NCBI GenBank assembly: GCA_030637025.1
Contig: DAOVVV010000059.1
Coordinates: 1 to 8,338, forward strand
DNA length: 8,338 nucleotides
Source: JAGLHV01 sp023143305 [NCBI: Clostridia bacterium]
GTDB taxonomy: Bacteria > CBDUZB01 > JAGLHV01
Direction: 5' to 3'
The notes beneath the pieces are model-generated. The model was not told where the DNA came from and did not search any database. It was given only the letters and a program-made list of their open reading frames with translations. Made by a program: the position numbers and the translations under genes. Positions 1-5,711 of the stretch are shown here, one piece after another (the stretch's first letter is position 1; every line of letters starts with the position of its first letter).

Positions 1-280
1 CATAACATCAGGATGTTTTGTCCCAAAAACTTTTTCCCTTATTTTTAATGCACGTTTGCAAAGTTCTTCAGCCTCATCATATTTCCCTTGAAGAAAACAT
101 AAATATCCCAAATCATTTAAAGATTCTGCAACTTTATAATGGTCTGGTCTAAACGCTTTTTCCCTTATTTTTAATGCACGTTTGTAAAGTTCTTCAGCCT
201 CATCATATTTCCCTTGAAGGGAATATAAAGTTCCCAGATTATTCAAAGATTCTGCAACTTTGTAATGGTCTGATCTAAAC
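1..280 (-). pseudogene. Out-of-frame continuation of the TPR gene (partial, runs off window)
   Basis: Reading the minus strand from about 280 to 1 in the frame whose last codon is the complement of 1-3 gives uninterrupted TPR sequence. It contains two more repeats with blocks such as HYKVAESLNNLG, LQGKYDEAEELYKRALKIRE and ending KVFGTKHPDVM. These match the preceding TPR gene closely but lie in a different frame from it. This stretch is therefore the original 3' part of the same gene, cut off by 5 extra bases at the junction. It has no start codon with a ribosome site of its own. It could be a true pseudogene tail, a phase-variable or programmed-shift product, or an assembly error within a repetitive gene. 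The rest lies beyond position 1. Confidence 0.75.
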
Positions 281-480
281 CAAATTTCTTTTCTCTTATT
301 TTTAACGCTTGATTGTAAAGTGGTGCTGCTTCAGCATACTTAGCCTGAACATTATATACTACTGCCAAATTGTCCAAAGATTCTGCAACCTTAAAATGGT
401 TTAAACCAAACGCTTTTTTCCTTATTTTTAATGCACGTTTGCAAAGTTCTTCAGCCTCAACAAGTTTTCCTTGCATATTA
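31..480 (-). repeat. Tandem 126-bp coding repeats (TPR units)
   Basis: The motif aagttcttca or its variants recurs at 61, 187, 318 and 444. Spacings are 126, 131 and 126 bp, so one interval carries 5 extra bases. Positions 31-93 and 157-219 differ at only one of 63 bases, which shows recent duplication or homogenisation. The 318 unit is more diverged at the DNA level. Each unit encodes one 42-residue TPR. Confidence 0.85.
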
Positions 481-743
481 TATATTCCCGCTATATTAGT
501 TAATGATTTTGCAACTTTAGGATGGTCAGAACCAAATATCTCTTTTGTTTCAGCTAATGCTTCTTTAGCTATTTTAGCTGCTTTTGAATATTGTCTTTGT
601 TGATAAAAAATGCCGATCTTTCTATCCATTTCGTCCAACGACTTCTTCTGAGCACAAGCAAATGCCCCAAATAATAGCAACAGCAACATTATCAAAACAG
701 CTTTTACCCGTGTCTTCATTAATACCATTTTCTCTTTTTTCAT
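243..743 (-). CDS. Exported TPR-repeat protein, frame broken near its third or fourth repeat
   Basis: The 166-residue product has a basic N-terminus, a hydrophobic core at about residues 13-27 and then Ala-Cys-Ala-Gln. This fits export with cleavage after Ala31, or a weak lipobox ending at Cys30. From about residue 36 it consists of tetratricopeptide repeats of the 42-residue kinesin-light-chain-like type, with pattern A..L.NLA..Y..Q.KY.EAE.L...ALKIREK.FG..H. Such repeats are protein-interaction scaffolds, so the protein probably acts in the periplasm or on the envelope; no enzyme motif is visible. The last eight or so residues no longer match the repeat, because the frame shifts at about 276-280 and stops at 243, while repeat coding continues in another frame to the window edge. 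The start is uncertain: ATGs occur at residues 1, 6 and 9, and the AAGAAGGG before the first lies almost against it. The TPR and signal-peptide calls are seen in the sequence; the role is inferred. Confidence 0.8.
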   Translation of the reverse strand: MKKEKMVLMKTRVKAVLIMLLLLLFGAFACAQKKSLDEMDRKIGIFYQQRQYSKAAKIAKEALAETKEIFGSDHPKVAKSLTNIAGIYNMQGKLVEAEELCKRALKIRKKAFGLNHFKVAESLDNLAVVYNVQAKYAEAAPLYNQALKIREKKFGLDQTITKLQNL

Positions 744-791
744 CCCTTCTTTATTGACAATATCTTAACATCTTAACAACGGTTATATAAT

Positions 792-814
792 AAAAAAATG
801 ACTATTATTTTTTT
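792..814 (-). terminator. Possible weak A/T-only hairpin after the zinc-ribbon operon
   Basis: AAAAAAAT at 792-799 is perfectly complementary to ATTTTTTT at 807-814, with a 7-base loop. It lies about 50 bases beyond the stop of the second zinc-ribbon gene and before the TPR gene. The stem has no G:C pair, so it would be weak. The rest of the 744-862 gap is plain AT-rich sequence, apart from a tandem ATCTTAAC pair at 762-777 just upstream of the TPR start. Confidence 0.2.
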
Positions 815-862
815 GATATAAAATAAATTTTTTTGACGGAAATTATCAATGGTTTTATTTTT

Positions 863-1306
863 TTACTCTTGTTTAGGTTTTTTAAAACCTCTAATCAATA
901 ATTGCAGAAAACCAACTTTTTCTTTATTAGCCCTTTCCACACGATCAATTTCTGTAGAATCCAACCACACCCCACCACATTCTTCACAAACATCCAGTGT
1001 TATGCTTGGTTCTTTTTTATAGGGACCTTTTTTAAGCATAATTTTACATCGCGGACATTTCCCTTCTTTCTCATCCAATTTTCGATCCATCTCCTTCCCT
1101 AATGTCGCAGAATCGATAATCGTTAACTTTTCGGTAGTATATTTATCAAGCTCTCCCTTATCAAACCAAACCCCTCCACAAACAAAACATTGATCAACTT
1201 CCATAATATAAGAAATTCCTGCCCCTTTCAATTCTTTAAACTCATGAACTTCCTTAACATTTATTTCCTTTTTCTGCAATTTTCCAATACATTTAGGACA
1301 ATCCAT
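863..1306 (-). CDS. Double zinc-ribbon protein, zf-TFIIB family (second of tandem pair)
   Basis: The 147-residue soluble protein carries two zinc ribbons of the zf-TFIIB type. The first uses Cys3 and Cys6 (CPKC) with Cys40 and Cys43 (DQCFVCGGVWFD, followed by acidic GELD). The second uses Cys84 and Cys87 (CPRC) with Cys107 and Cys110 (DVCEECGGVWLD, followed by TEID). The CxxC...DxCxxCxGxWxDxxEL signature is typical of this poorly characterised bacterial family, whose members are presumed to bind zinc and possibly nucleic acid or protein; no precise role is known to me. No membrane segment or signal peptide is present, so it is probably cytoplasmic. The ATG at 1306 is preceded by AGGAGGGGG about 6 bases away. 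That site overlaps the TAG stop of the upstream paralogue, implying co-transcription and translational coupling. The tail after residue 122 is basic and lacks a recognised domain. Confidence 0.85.
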   Translation of the reverse strand: MDCPKCIGKLQKKEINVKEVHEFKELKGAGISYIMEVDQCFVCGGVWFDKGELDKYTTEKLTIIDSATLGKEMDRKLDEKEGKCPRCKIMLKKGPYKKEPSITLDVCEECGGVWLDSTEIDRVERANKEKVGFLQLLIRGFKKPKQE

Positions 1307-1318
1307 AACTACCCCCTC

Positions 1319-1774
1319 CTAATTTTTAGAAGAAAAAAAGTTTTTAAATATTTCTCTAAGATAACGAGAAACAAGAGCATGTCTTTCCCCAAAAGAAAAA
1401 TTCTTGTTTTCAAGTTTATCCAGTTCTGAACTATCAAGCCATATTCCCCGGCATTTTTCACACACATCTATCAAAAATCCTGCTCGCTTCGTGGCTGGTT
1501 TCTTAATCATAATTTGGTTACATTTTGGACATCTACCTTCTTTTTTATTCAGTTCTTTATACTCTCCTACTTTGGGAGAATTCAGAATTAACAATTTTTC
1601 AGCTAAATACTGCTCTAATTCATTTGCATCAAACCAAATCCCATTACAACTTAAACATTGATCCAGTTCAATTTCACCTACTTGTTCTGCATCATTTAAA
1701 ATATCGGACCCATATTCAGGGCGTGTCGTCACTGTAACCTTATTCAGAACTCCTCCGCATTTCGGACATTTCAT
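1319..1774 (-). CDS. Double zinc-ribbon protein, zf-TFIIB family (first of tandem pair)
   Basis: This 151-residue paralogue of the gene after it has the same two-ribbon plan. Cys3 and Cys6 pair with Cys40 and Cys43 (DQCLSCNGIWFDANELE), and Cys82 and Cys85 pair with Cys105 and Cys108 (DVCEKCRGIWLDSSELD). All eight metal ligands are intact. The region between residues 8 and 36 differs strongly between the two copies, as does the tail (here ending in a basic, aromatic segment with FKNFF), so the pair is probably an old duplication with divided roles. The start at 1774 follows a strong AAGGAGGG site about 8 bases upstream. It is the promoter-proximal gene of a two-gene unit. The molecular function is unknown; zinc binding is inferred from the cysteines. 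Confidence 0.85.
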   Translation of the reverse strand: MKCPKCGGVLNKVTVTTRPEYGSDILNDAEQVGEIELDQCLSCNGIWFDANELEQYLAEKLLILNSPKVGEYKELNKKEGRCPKCNQIMIKKPATKRAGFLIDVCEKCRGIWLDSSELDKLENKNFSFGERHALVSRYLREIFKNFFSSKN

Positions 1775-1859
1775 TTTACTGTACCCTCCTTTATCGTTTT
1801 AATAAAAACATCTCCACCTGCTTTTACTTCTTTGAAATATGTCCCCTGTTTTCTTTTGT

Positions 1860-1882
1860 TGACGTCTTCTTTCTCAACGTCA
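1860..1882. promoter_or_regulatory. Inverted repeat TGACGT-N11-ACGTCA upstream of the zinc-ribbon pair
   Basis: TGACGT at 1860-1865 and ACGTCA at 1877-1882 form a perfect 6-bp dyad with an 11-base spacer. It lies about 90-110 bases upstream of the first zinc-ribbon start. On the minus strand an extended -10-like TGATAATAT overlaps its upstream edge, so the dyad could be an operator near the transcription start. This is inference from position only. The remainder of 1775-2119 is AT-rich with no gene I can support. Confidence 0.25.
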
Positions 1883-1957
1883 TATTATCATACATAGATC
1901 CATATTTATTCTACTATTAATTATGATTCTTATCCAGTACTTTTTCTAATTTTAGAT

Positions 1958-1991
1958 AAAAAAAGAGGAAACAGAAATCCGGGTATTTCAG
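1958..1991 (-). terminator. Possible terminator after the YchF-like gene
   Basis: On the minus strand CTGAAAT (1991-1985) and ATTTCTG (1978-1972) can form a 7-bp stem with one mismatch and a 6-base loop. A T-rich stretch ending in seven T follows (A run at 1958-1964 on the plus strand). It lies about 130 bases beyond the stop of the YchF-like gene. The stem is short, so support is modest. Confidence 0.3.
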
Positions 1992-2119
1992 AAGGAAAAG
2001 AGGCGCCCTGTCTATTTAAAATAAAAGTTCACTCCAATAGGTTTACCGATTTTCAGATAAATTATGTTTTTGAGTGAAACGAAAAATCATTTGAGAGTAC
2101 AAGTATATAGGTGCGGAGT

Positions 2120-3166
2120 TTATTTGGTAGACAAAATATGTAGAATATCCCCGTCTTTGACCGGATATTCTTTCTTTTCGGCGCGCAGCAATCCCCGGCG
2201 GGAGGCTTCTTGTTCAGAGCCACATTCCAGTAAGCGGTCAAAAGATATTACCTCCGCCCGGACAAAATAATTCATTAAATCTTTGTGAATAACCCCTGCC
2301 GCCTCTTTCGCCGGACAACCCCGGCTTATGGTCCAGGCACGAACCTCGTCAGAACCCACCGTAAAATAACTAATAAGATTGACCGTACTATAGGCTTGTT
2401 GAATAAAAACGGCTTTACCATTCAAGGGGAGACAGTATTCTTCCCTGAAAGATTCCCGGTCTTCCGGAGGAAGTTCCTGCAAATCTTTTTCCAGCTTAAC
2501 ATATATTTTCACCAGAGACATTCCCCGGGAAGTAACTACCTTTTCAAATTCCTTTATTTCTTCCAAACGACTATGTTCTTCCGAGAGATTGACTACCACA
2601 AACACAGGTTTAAAAGTTAAGAAACTATAGGAAAGTAATTCTTTGTAAACACCGGGAGGCAGTTCCAAAGCAGAAAGCATAGTATTGGATTCCAGAGTAG
2701 CCGCGAGTTTTTTGAATATTTCTTCTTCCGGTACCCCGGCTAAATTAGAAGTTTTATTCTGCTTTTTTATGCGTTCAAGTTTCCTCTCTACCTGTTCCAG
2801 ATCGGAAAAAATCATTTCTGAAAGACAGATATCCAAATCCGAGAGTATATTTCGGCTGACACATCCGGGAGCAAATCCATTTAAAATAACGGCTAAGGCA
2901 TCCATAAGTTTTAAATGATTTAAAGCTTTATTATTATTTGCACTGTCACCCGGAGAAAGCCGGCAGGTATCAGTAAAGGAAATCTGAGCATAAATAGTTT
3001 TTTTGGGTTTATACAGCGCACTGAGTTTATCCACCCGTTCGTCGGGTACATCTACCGTAGCCGTATTGGCTTTATCAGGAGAAAGAAATGCTCCTTTGGT
3101 ATTGCTAAGAAGTTCAAAAAGCGTGGTTTTACCACTGGCTGCCAGGCCTACCAAACCTACCTGCAT
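2120..3166 (-). CDS. Divergent YchF/OLA1-like P-loop NTPase with TGS domain
   Basis: The 348-residue product resembles the YchF (Obg-like ATPase) family, whose usual length is about 360. A P-loop lies at residues 7-14 (GLAASGKT), followed by VPDERVDKL at about 40-48, which matches the YchF block VPDxRLDxL. A helical insert with many charged residues lies near 122-165. The NLSE at 193-196 sits where YchF has its altered G4 motif. The C-terminal TGS domain (about 260-346) is well conserved: FTVGSDEVRAWTISRG, AAGVIHKDL, FVRAEVISFD and VKDGDILHI. YchF proteins hydrolyse ATP, bind ribosomes and affect translation and stress responses. This copy is odd: the canonical NVGKST P-loop is replaced by AASGKT, and the switch II DxAG motif reads DTCR. 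It may be a specialised paralogue rather than the housekeeping YchF. The ATG at 3166 has AAGGAGAT 5 bases upstream. It is encoded alone, with no co-directional close neighbour. Confidence 0.85.
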   Translation of the reverse strand: MQVGLVGLAASGKTTLFELLSNTKGAFLSPDKANTATVDVPDERVDKLSALYKPKKTIYAQISFTDTCRLSPGDSANNNKALNHLKLMDALAVILNGFAPGCVSRNILSDLDICLSEMIFSDLEQVERKLERIKKQNKTSNLAGVPEEEIFKKLAATLESNTMLSALELPPGVYKELLSYSFLTFKPVFVVVNLSEEHSRLEEIKEFEKVVTSRGMSLVKIYVKLEKDLQELPPEDRESFREEYCLPLNGKAVFIQQAYSTVNLISYFTVGSDEVRAWTISRGCPAKEAAGVIHKDLMNYFVRAEVISFDRLLECGSEQEASRRGLLRAEKKEYPVKDGDILHILSTK

Positions 3167-3189
3167 AATTTATCTCCTTGTTATTTAAA

Positions 3190-3583
3190 AAGTAATGCCA
3201 AAAATATCTGACATTTAGTTTATAATTTGTATAATTTAGTAATGAGAATATTTATTTAGTTTTGTATTCTCGTCGTCCTCCCCCTTTTTCAAAGGGGGAA
3301 ATCTCTTTTCATATTCTTTCATCTAATTTTTGACACTACCATTTAAAAAATAAAATTTACTTATCTTTACAATGCCATTGAAAAACTATTTGTTTAACTA
3401 AATCCACAAATTATTCTTCCAACCAATTTTTAATAACTTATGCAATTTGCGGTAGCCAATTAAAAAGGTAAATTTTTTTTTAATTGTGTAGTATGTTTTT
3501 TCCTTTGTCTATTAAAATATCATTTTTTTCCTGACTATGCAAGCATAAAGTTAACAGGAGGGAACAGTTTTTATAAAAATTAC
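3190..3583. other. AT-rich intergenic region between divergent genes, no gene seen
   Basis: This stretch separates the minus-strand YchF-like gene from the plus-strand TetR cluster and must hold both promoters. CTGACA (3208-3213) and TATAAT (3230-3235) sit 16 bases apart on the plus strand, but no gene follows closely. A strong ribosome-site-like AGGAGGG at 3557-3563 has no ATG, GTG or TTG at a suitable distance. I see no convincing reading frame or RNA gene. Confidence 0.5.
3279..3299. repeat. Short palindrome, CCCCCTTT/AAAGGGGG hairpin
   Basis: TCCCCCTTT and AAAGGGGGA form a perfect 9-bp stem around a 3-base loop. No T run follows on either strand, so a terminator is unlikely. Similar CCCCCTTT...AAAGGGGG palindromes are common dispersed intergenic repeats in bacteria. 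A degenerate relative with the bases ctcccccctttgg and tagggac lies at about 5401-5422. Confidence 0.5.
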
Positions 3584-3596
3584 TTGCTTGACAAGT
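3582..3596. promoter_or_regulatory. Candidate TetR operator overlapping the -35 element
   Basis: ACTTG at 3582-3586 and CAAGT at 3592-3596 are inverted around CTTGA, and CTTGACAAG at 3587-3595 is itself a dyad. Both cover the -35 hexamer of the promoter for the regulator gene, the usual place for TetR autorepression. Further downstream GTGTTACGA (3608-3616) is inverted against TCGTAAACAC (3648-3657), with another TTACG at 3620-3624. Which of these binds the protein is unknown. Confidence 0.3.
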
Positions 3597-3617
3597 TTTC
3601 CAAATATGTGTTACGAT
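3588..3617 (+). promoter_or_regulatory. Sigma70-like promoter of the TetR cluster
   Basis: A perfect TTGACA at 3588-3593 is followed after 18 bases by TACGAT at 3612-3617, which matches four of six -10 positions. The expected transcript start near 3624 gives a leader of about 50 bases before the ATG at 3674. This supports the downstream start over the TTG at 3584, which lies inside the promoter. Confidence 0.5.
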
Positions 3618-3673
3618 ATTTACGGAAGTTGTCTAATATTGCTAAATTCGTAAACACGGGGGTAATTGTAATT

Positions 3674-4270
3674 ATGGAGAAAGAATTAAACCCAAAATCA
3701 AAAAAATTAATCCAAACCGCCTGCGATTTATTTTTCCGCTATGGTATTAAAAGGGTGAGTATTAAAGAAATCTGCCAGGAGGCCGGGGTCAGCAAAATGA
3801 CCTTTTATAGACATTTCCGCAATAAAGATGCTTTAGCTATACACATATTAAACGAACTCTCCAACGCTACCAAACATAAATTTGAGCAAATCATAGCCCA
3901 GAAAATACCCTTTGATCAAAAAATCAGACAGCTTGCTACCAGAAAAATGGAATTGACTAATGCCTGCAACCGGGAATTTATTGATGAATTACTATCTGAC
4001 GAAGATTCTGAATGTGGAAAATTATTACTCAAAAAACGTAAGGAATCCTATAAATTAATCAAAAAACTTTATACCGGTGCCCAAAAAAAGGGGGAGATTC
4101 GCTCTGATATTAAGATTGAATTTATCCTGTTTATGGTTGAACATTTTAGACAAATTATGCTCAATGAAACCATTAAAAAAGTCTATCCTGATACAGAAGA
4201 GTTAACCAATAAACTGTTTAATTTTCTTCTTTACGGTATCATCAACAAAGACCACAAAACTGTACAATGA
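3674..4270 (+). CDS. TetR/AcrR-family transcriptional regulator
   Basis: With the ATG at 3674 the product is 198 residues, the usual length of the family. Residues 8-54 form the TetR DNA-binding domain, with helix-turn-helix IKEICQEAGVSKMTFYRHF and the following KDAL typical of it. The remainder is a helical ligand-binding and dimerisation region with no recognisable specificity. The open frame extends back to a TTG at 3584, but those 30 extra residues would overlap the promoter, and TetR proteins normally begin just before the first helix. A GGGGG at 3658-3662 about 11 bases upstream is a passable ribosome site. The stop overlaps the start of the outer-membrane gene as ATGA, so the regulator is co-transcribed with its likely target cluster and probably represses it until a ligand is bound. 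That role is inferred from family and position. Confidence 0.9.
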   Translation: MEKELNPKSKKLIQTACDLFFRYGIKRVSIKEICQEAGVSKMTFYRHFRNKDALAIHILNELSNATKHKFEQIIAQKIPFDQKIRQLATRKMELTNACNREFIDELLSDEDSECGKLLLKKRKESYKLIKKLYTGAQKKGEIRSDIKIEFILFMVEHFRQIMLNETIKKVYPDTEELTNKLFNFLLYGIINKDHKTVQ

Positions 4271-5367
4271 AAAATTTTATAAAAATTAATCTTTTTGTTT
4301 TCCTTTTATTTATTCCCGGCTATCTAGGAGCACAATCTGTTTCTTTACAGGGAACATTGTCCGGATGGTTAACTGCTACCCAGGAACCCAACTTAGGTTT
4401 TCGTTACTTACCCGAGATGAGAGTATCCCAATCAATTGCCCGGGAAAAAACAATCGATGCAGAAATTGCAATAAATTCTTATGCTTTATTTCCCTTACAA
4501 TCTCCCCGGGAAGTTGAAAATAATTCTGATTTAAAATTGTATCGGTGGTGGATGCGTTATTCTGCGGCGGGCTTAGAAACACGTATTGGTTTACAAAAAA
4601 TAAATTTCGGCCCGGCAAAGATTATGCGTACTTTAATGTGGTTTGACCGGATTGATATTCGTGACCCGTTAAAATTAACCGACGGAGTTTATGCTATACT
4701 GGGACGCTATTATTTTTTAAATAATGCTAATATCTGGATCTGGGGATTATACGGAAATGATTCCCTCAAAGGATTAGAGTTTGTAGAAACAGACGATACT
4801 CATCCGGAGGTAGGAGGACGATATCAATTTCCTGTCCCCAGGGGAGAATTTTCCTTTACTTATCACCGTAGGCAAATTGACCATGCAGACTGGAACAAAG
4901 AAATGACCAGCACAATGACCGATGGCTTAGAAAACCGTTATGCGCTTGATGGCAATTGGGATATAGGAATAGGTTTGTGGTTTGAAGCCTCCGTAGGAGA
5001 AATAAAAATAAATAATACTACTCAAATGAGACAAGATAATCTGACTATAGGGAGTGATTATACTTTTCACCCCGGAATACATCTCTTATATGAACACTTC
5101 CTTCAGTCAACGGATTTAAAAGAAGAAGATATAGATGAAACAAATAATTTTTCTGCTTTATCAATCGATTATAATTTTGGTATTATTGATACTATAACCA
5201 TTATTGCTTATTACGATTGGAACAGTGAAAAAAATTATTCTTATTTAAACTGGCAGCGCACTTACGACAATTGGAAAATAAACCTGCTTGGTTTTTCTAA
5301 CAGCAAAGACAGTGCTAATACTTTCAGTGGAGAAGGATTGCAATGTATGGTCACTTATAATTATTGA
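4267..5367 (+). CDS. Predicted outer-membrane β-barrel protein linked to the ABC exporter
   Basis: The 366-residue product starts with a signal peptide (basic start, hydrophobic core 9-20, cleavage likely after Gly-Ala22). It continues as a polar/aromatic alternating sequence with many short strands, rich in Tyr and Trp, and ends in MVTYNY with a terminal aromatic as outer-membrane proteins do. A striking central block (about residues 100-165) reads ETRIGLQKINFGPA, then MWFDRIDIRDPLKLTDGVYA, then GRYYFLNNANIWIWGLYGN. I recall similar blocks in proteins encoded beside MacB/LolCDE-like ABC genes in other Gram-negative bacteria, but I cannot give a family name. It probably forms a porin-like channel or outer-membrane receptor for the material handled by the ABC system downstream. 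Its ATG overlaps the TetR stop and has no clear ribosome site of its own, implying translational coupling. The barrel call is a sequence-pattern inference. Confidence 0.75.
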   Translation: MKNFIKINLFVFLLFIPGYLGAQSVSLQGTLSGWLTATQEPNLGFRYLPEMRVSQSIAREKTIDAEIAINSYALFPLQSPREVENNSDLKLYRWWMRYSAAGLETRIGLQKINFGPAKIMRTLMWFDRIDIRDPLKLTDGVYAILGRYYFLNNANIWIWGLYGNDSLKGLEFVETDDTHPEVGGRYQFPVPRGEFSFTYHRRQIDHADWNKEMTSTMTDGLENRYALDGNWDIGIGLWFEASVGEIKINNTTQMRQDNLTIGSDYTFHPGIHLLYEHFLQSTDLKEEDIDETNNFSALSIDYNFGIIDTITIIAYYDWNSEKNYSYLNWQRTYDNWKINLLGFSNSKDSANTFSGEGLQCMVTYNY

Positions 5368-5428
5368 TGTCCTGTTCTGTCAAAATTATTATGTTAATTT
5401 CTCCCCCCTTTGGAAATAGGGACAAAAA

Positions 5429-5466
5429 GTGTAAACGATGTCCCCTGTTTAAAACGTAAACCATGT
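5429..5466. repeat. Two 11-bp direct repeats, possible insertion-sequence end remnant
   Basis: GTAAACGATGT at 5431-5441 and GTAAACCATGT at 5456-5466 match at 10 of 11 bases with a 25-base period. Repeated GTAAAC-ATGTCC-like boxes resemble transposase-binding repeats at some IS21/IS481-type ends as I remember them. No transposase frame or opposite end is present, so at most this is a relic. Confidence 0.3.
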
Positions 5467-5487
5467 TTGTGTTGCACAGGATTTATA

Positions 5488-5678
5488 AGAGTTCTGCAAA
5501 ATACAATATTCTGTCATTCCGCCAGTCCTTAAGGCGAGTCATTCCGCTCCGCCTGAGGCGGACGATGCGGAATCTATAATGTTTTTAAATATCAACAGAT
5601 TCCTGCTTTCGCAGGAATGACCCTCCTTAAGGACTGGCGGGCAGGCAATAAAGATAAAAAGCCATTTTGCAGAAGTCT
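5488..5678. repeat. Nested palindromic MITE-like element inside the exporter cluster
   Basis: The outer arms AGAGTTCTGCAAAAT (5488-5502) and ATTTTGCAGAAGTCT (5664-5678) are inverted with one mismatch in 15. Inside them CCGCCAGTCCTTAAGG (5519-5534) is perfectly inverted against 5625-5640. The core holds three more dyads: TCCGCC/GGCGGA (5548-5562), flanked by ATTCCGC/GCGGAAT (5541-5547 and 5567-5573), and ATTCCTGC/GCAGGAAT (5599-5618). The core is more GC-rich than its surroundings and carries no coding frame. ATTTATAA occurs on both sides (5481-5488 and 5686-5693), but not adjacent to both arms, so it is only a weak candidate target duplication. The element fills most of the 344-base gap between the outer-membrane gene and the ATPase gene, and its transcript could fold strongly and reduce downstream expression. 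Confidence 0.75.
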
Positions 5679-5711
5679 AAGGGGAATTTATAATATAAGG
5701 AGGATTCATAT

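Noticed and set aside
31-480. CRISPR-like array
   Set aside because: The regular 126-bp repeats are coding TPR units without unique spacers.
754-791. Plus-strand promoter TTGACA (754-759) with TATAAT (786-791)
   Set aside because: The spacer is 26 bases, far too long, and no plus-strand gene follows.
902-1737. Plus-strand open frames over the zinc-ribbon genes
   Set aside because: They are antisense to cysteine-motif-bearing conserved proteins, and their composition is that of a reverse-complement shadow.
2064-2270. Plus-strand open frame over the end of the YchF-like gene
   Set aside because: It is antisense to a clearly conserved domain, with no ribosome site and no recognisable protein features.
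2285-3188. Three further plus-strand open frames inside the YchF-like gene
   Set aside because: They are shadows of a conserved gene on the other strand and resemble no family.
3584-3673. TTG start extending the TetR protein by 30 residues
   Set aside because: The TTG lies next to the -35 hexamer, upstream of the expected transcript start, and TetR proteins normally begin near the residue encoded at 3674.
5666-5694. Promoter TTTGCA-N17-TATAAT before the ABC ATPase
   Set aside because: Transcription would start near 5701, inside the ribosome site, and the -35 lies in the repeat arm; the AT-rich match is probably chance.
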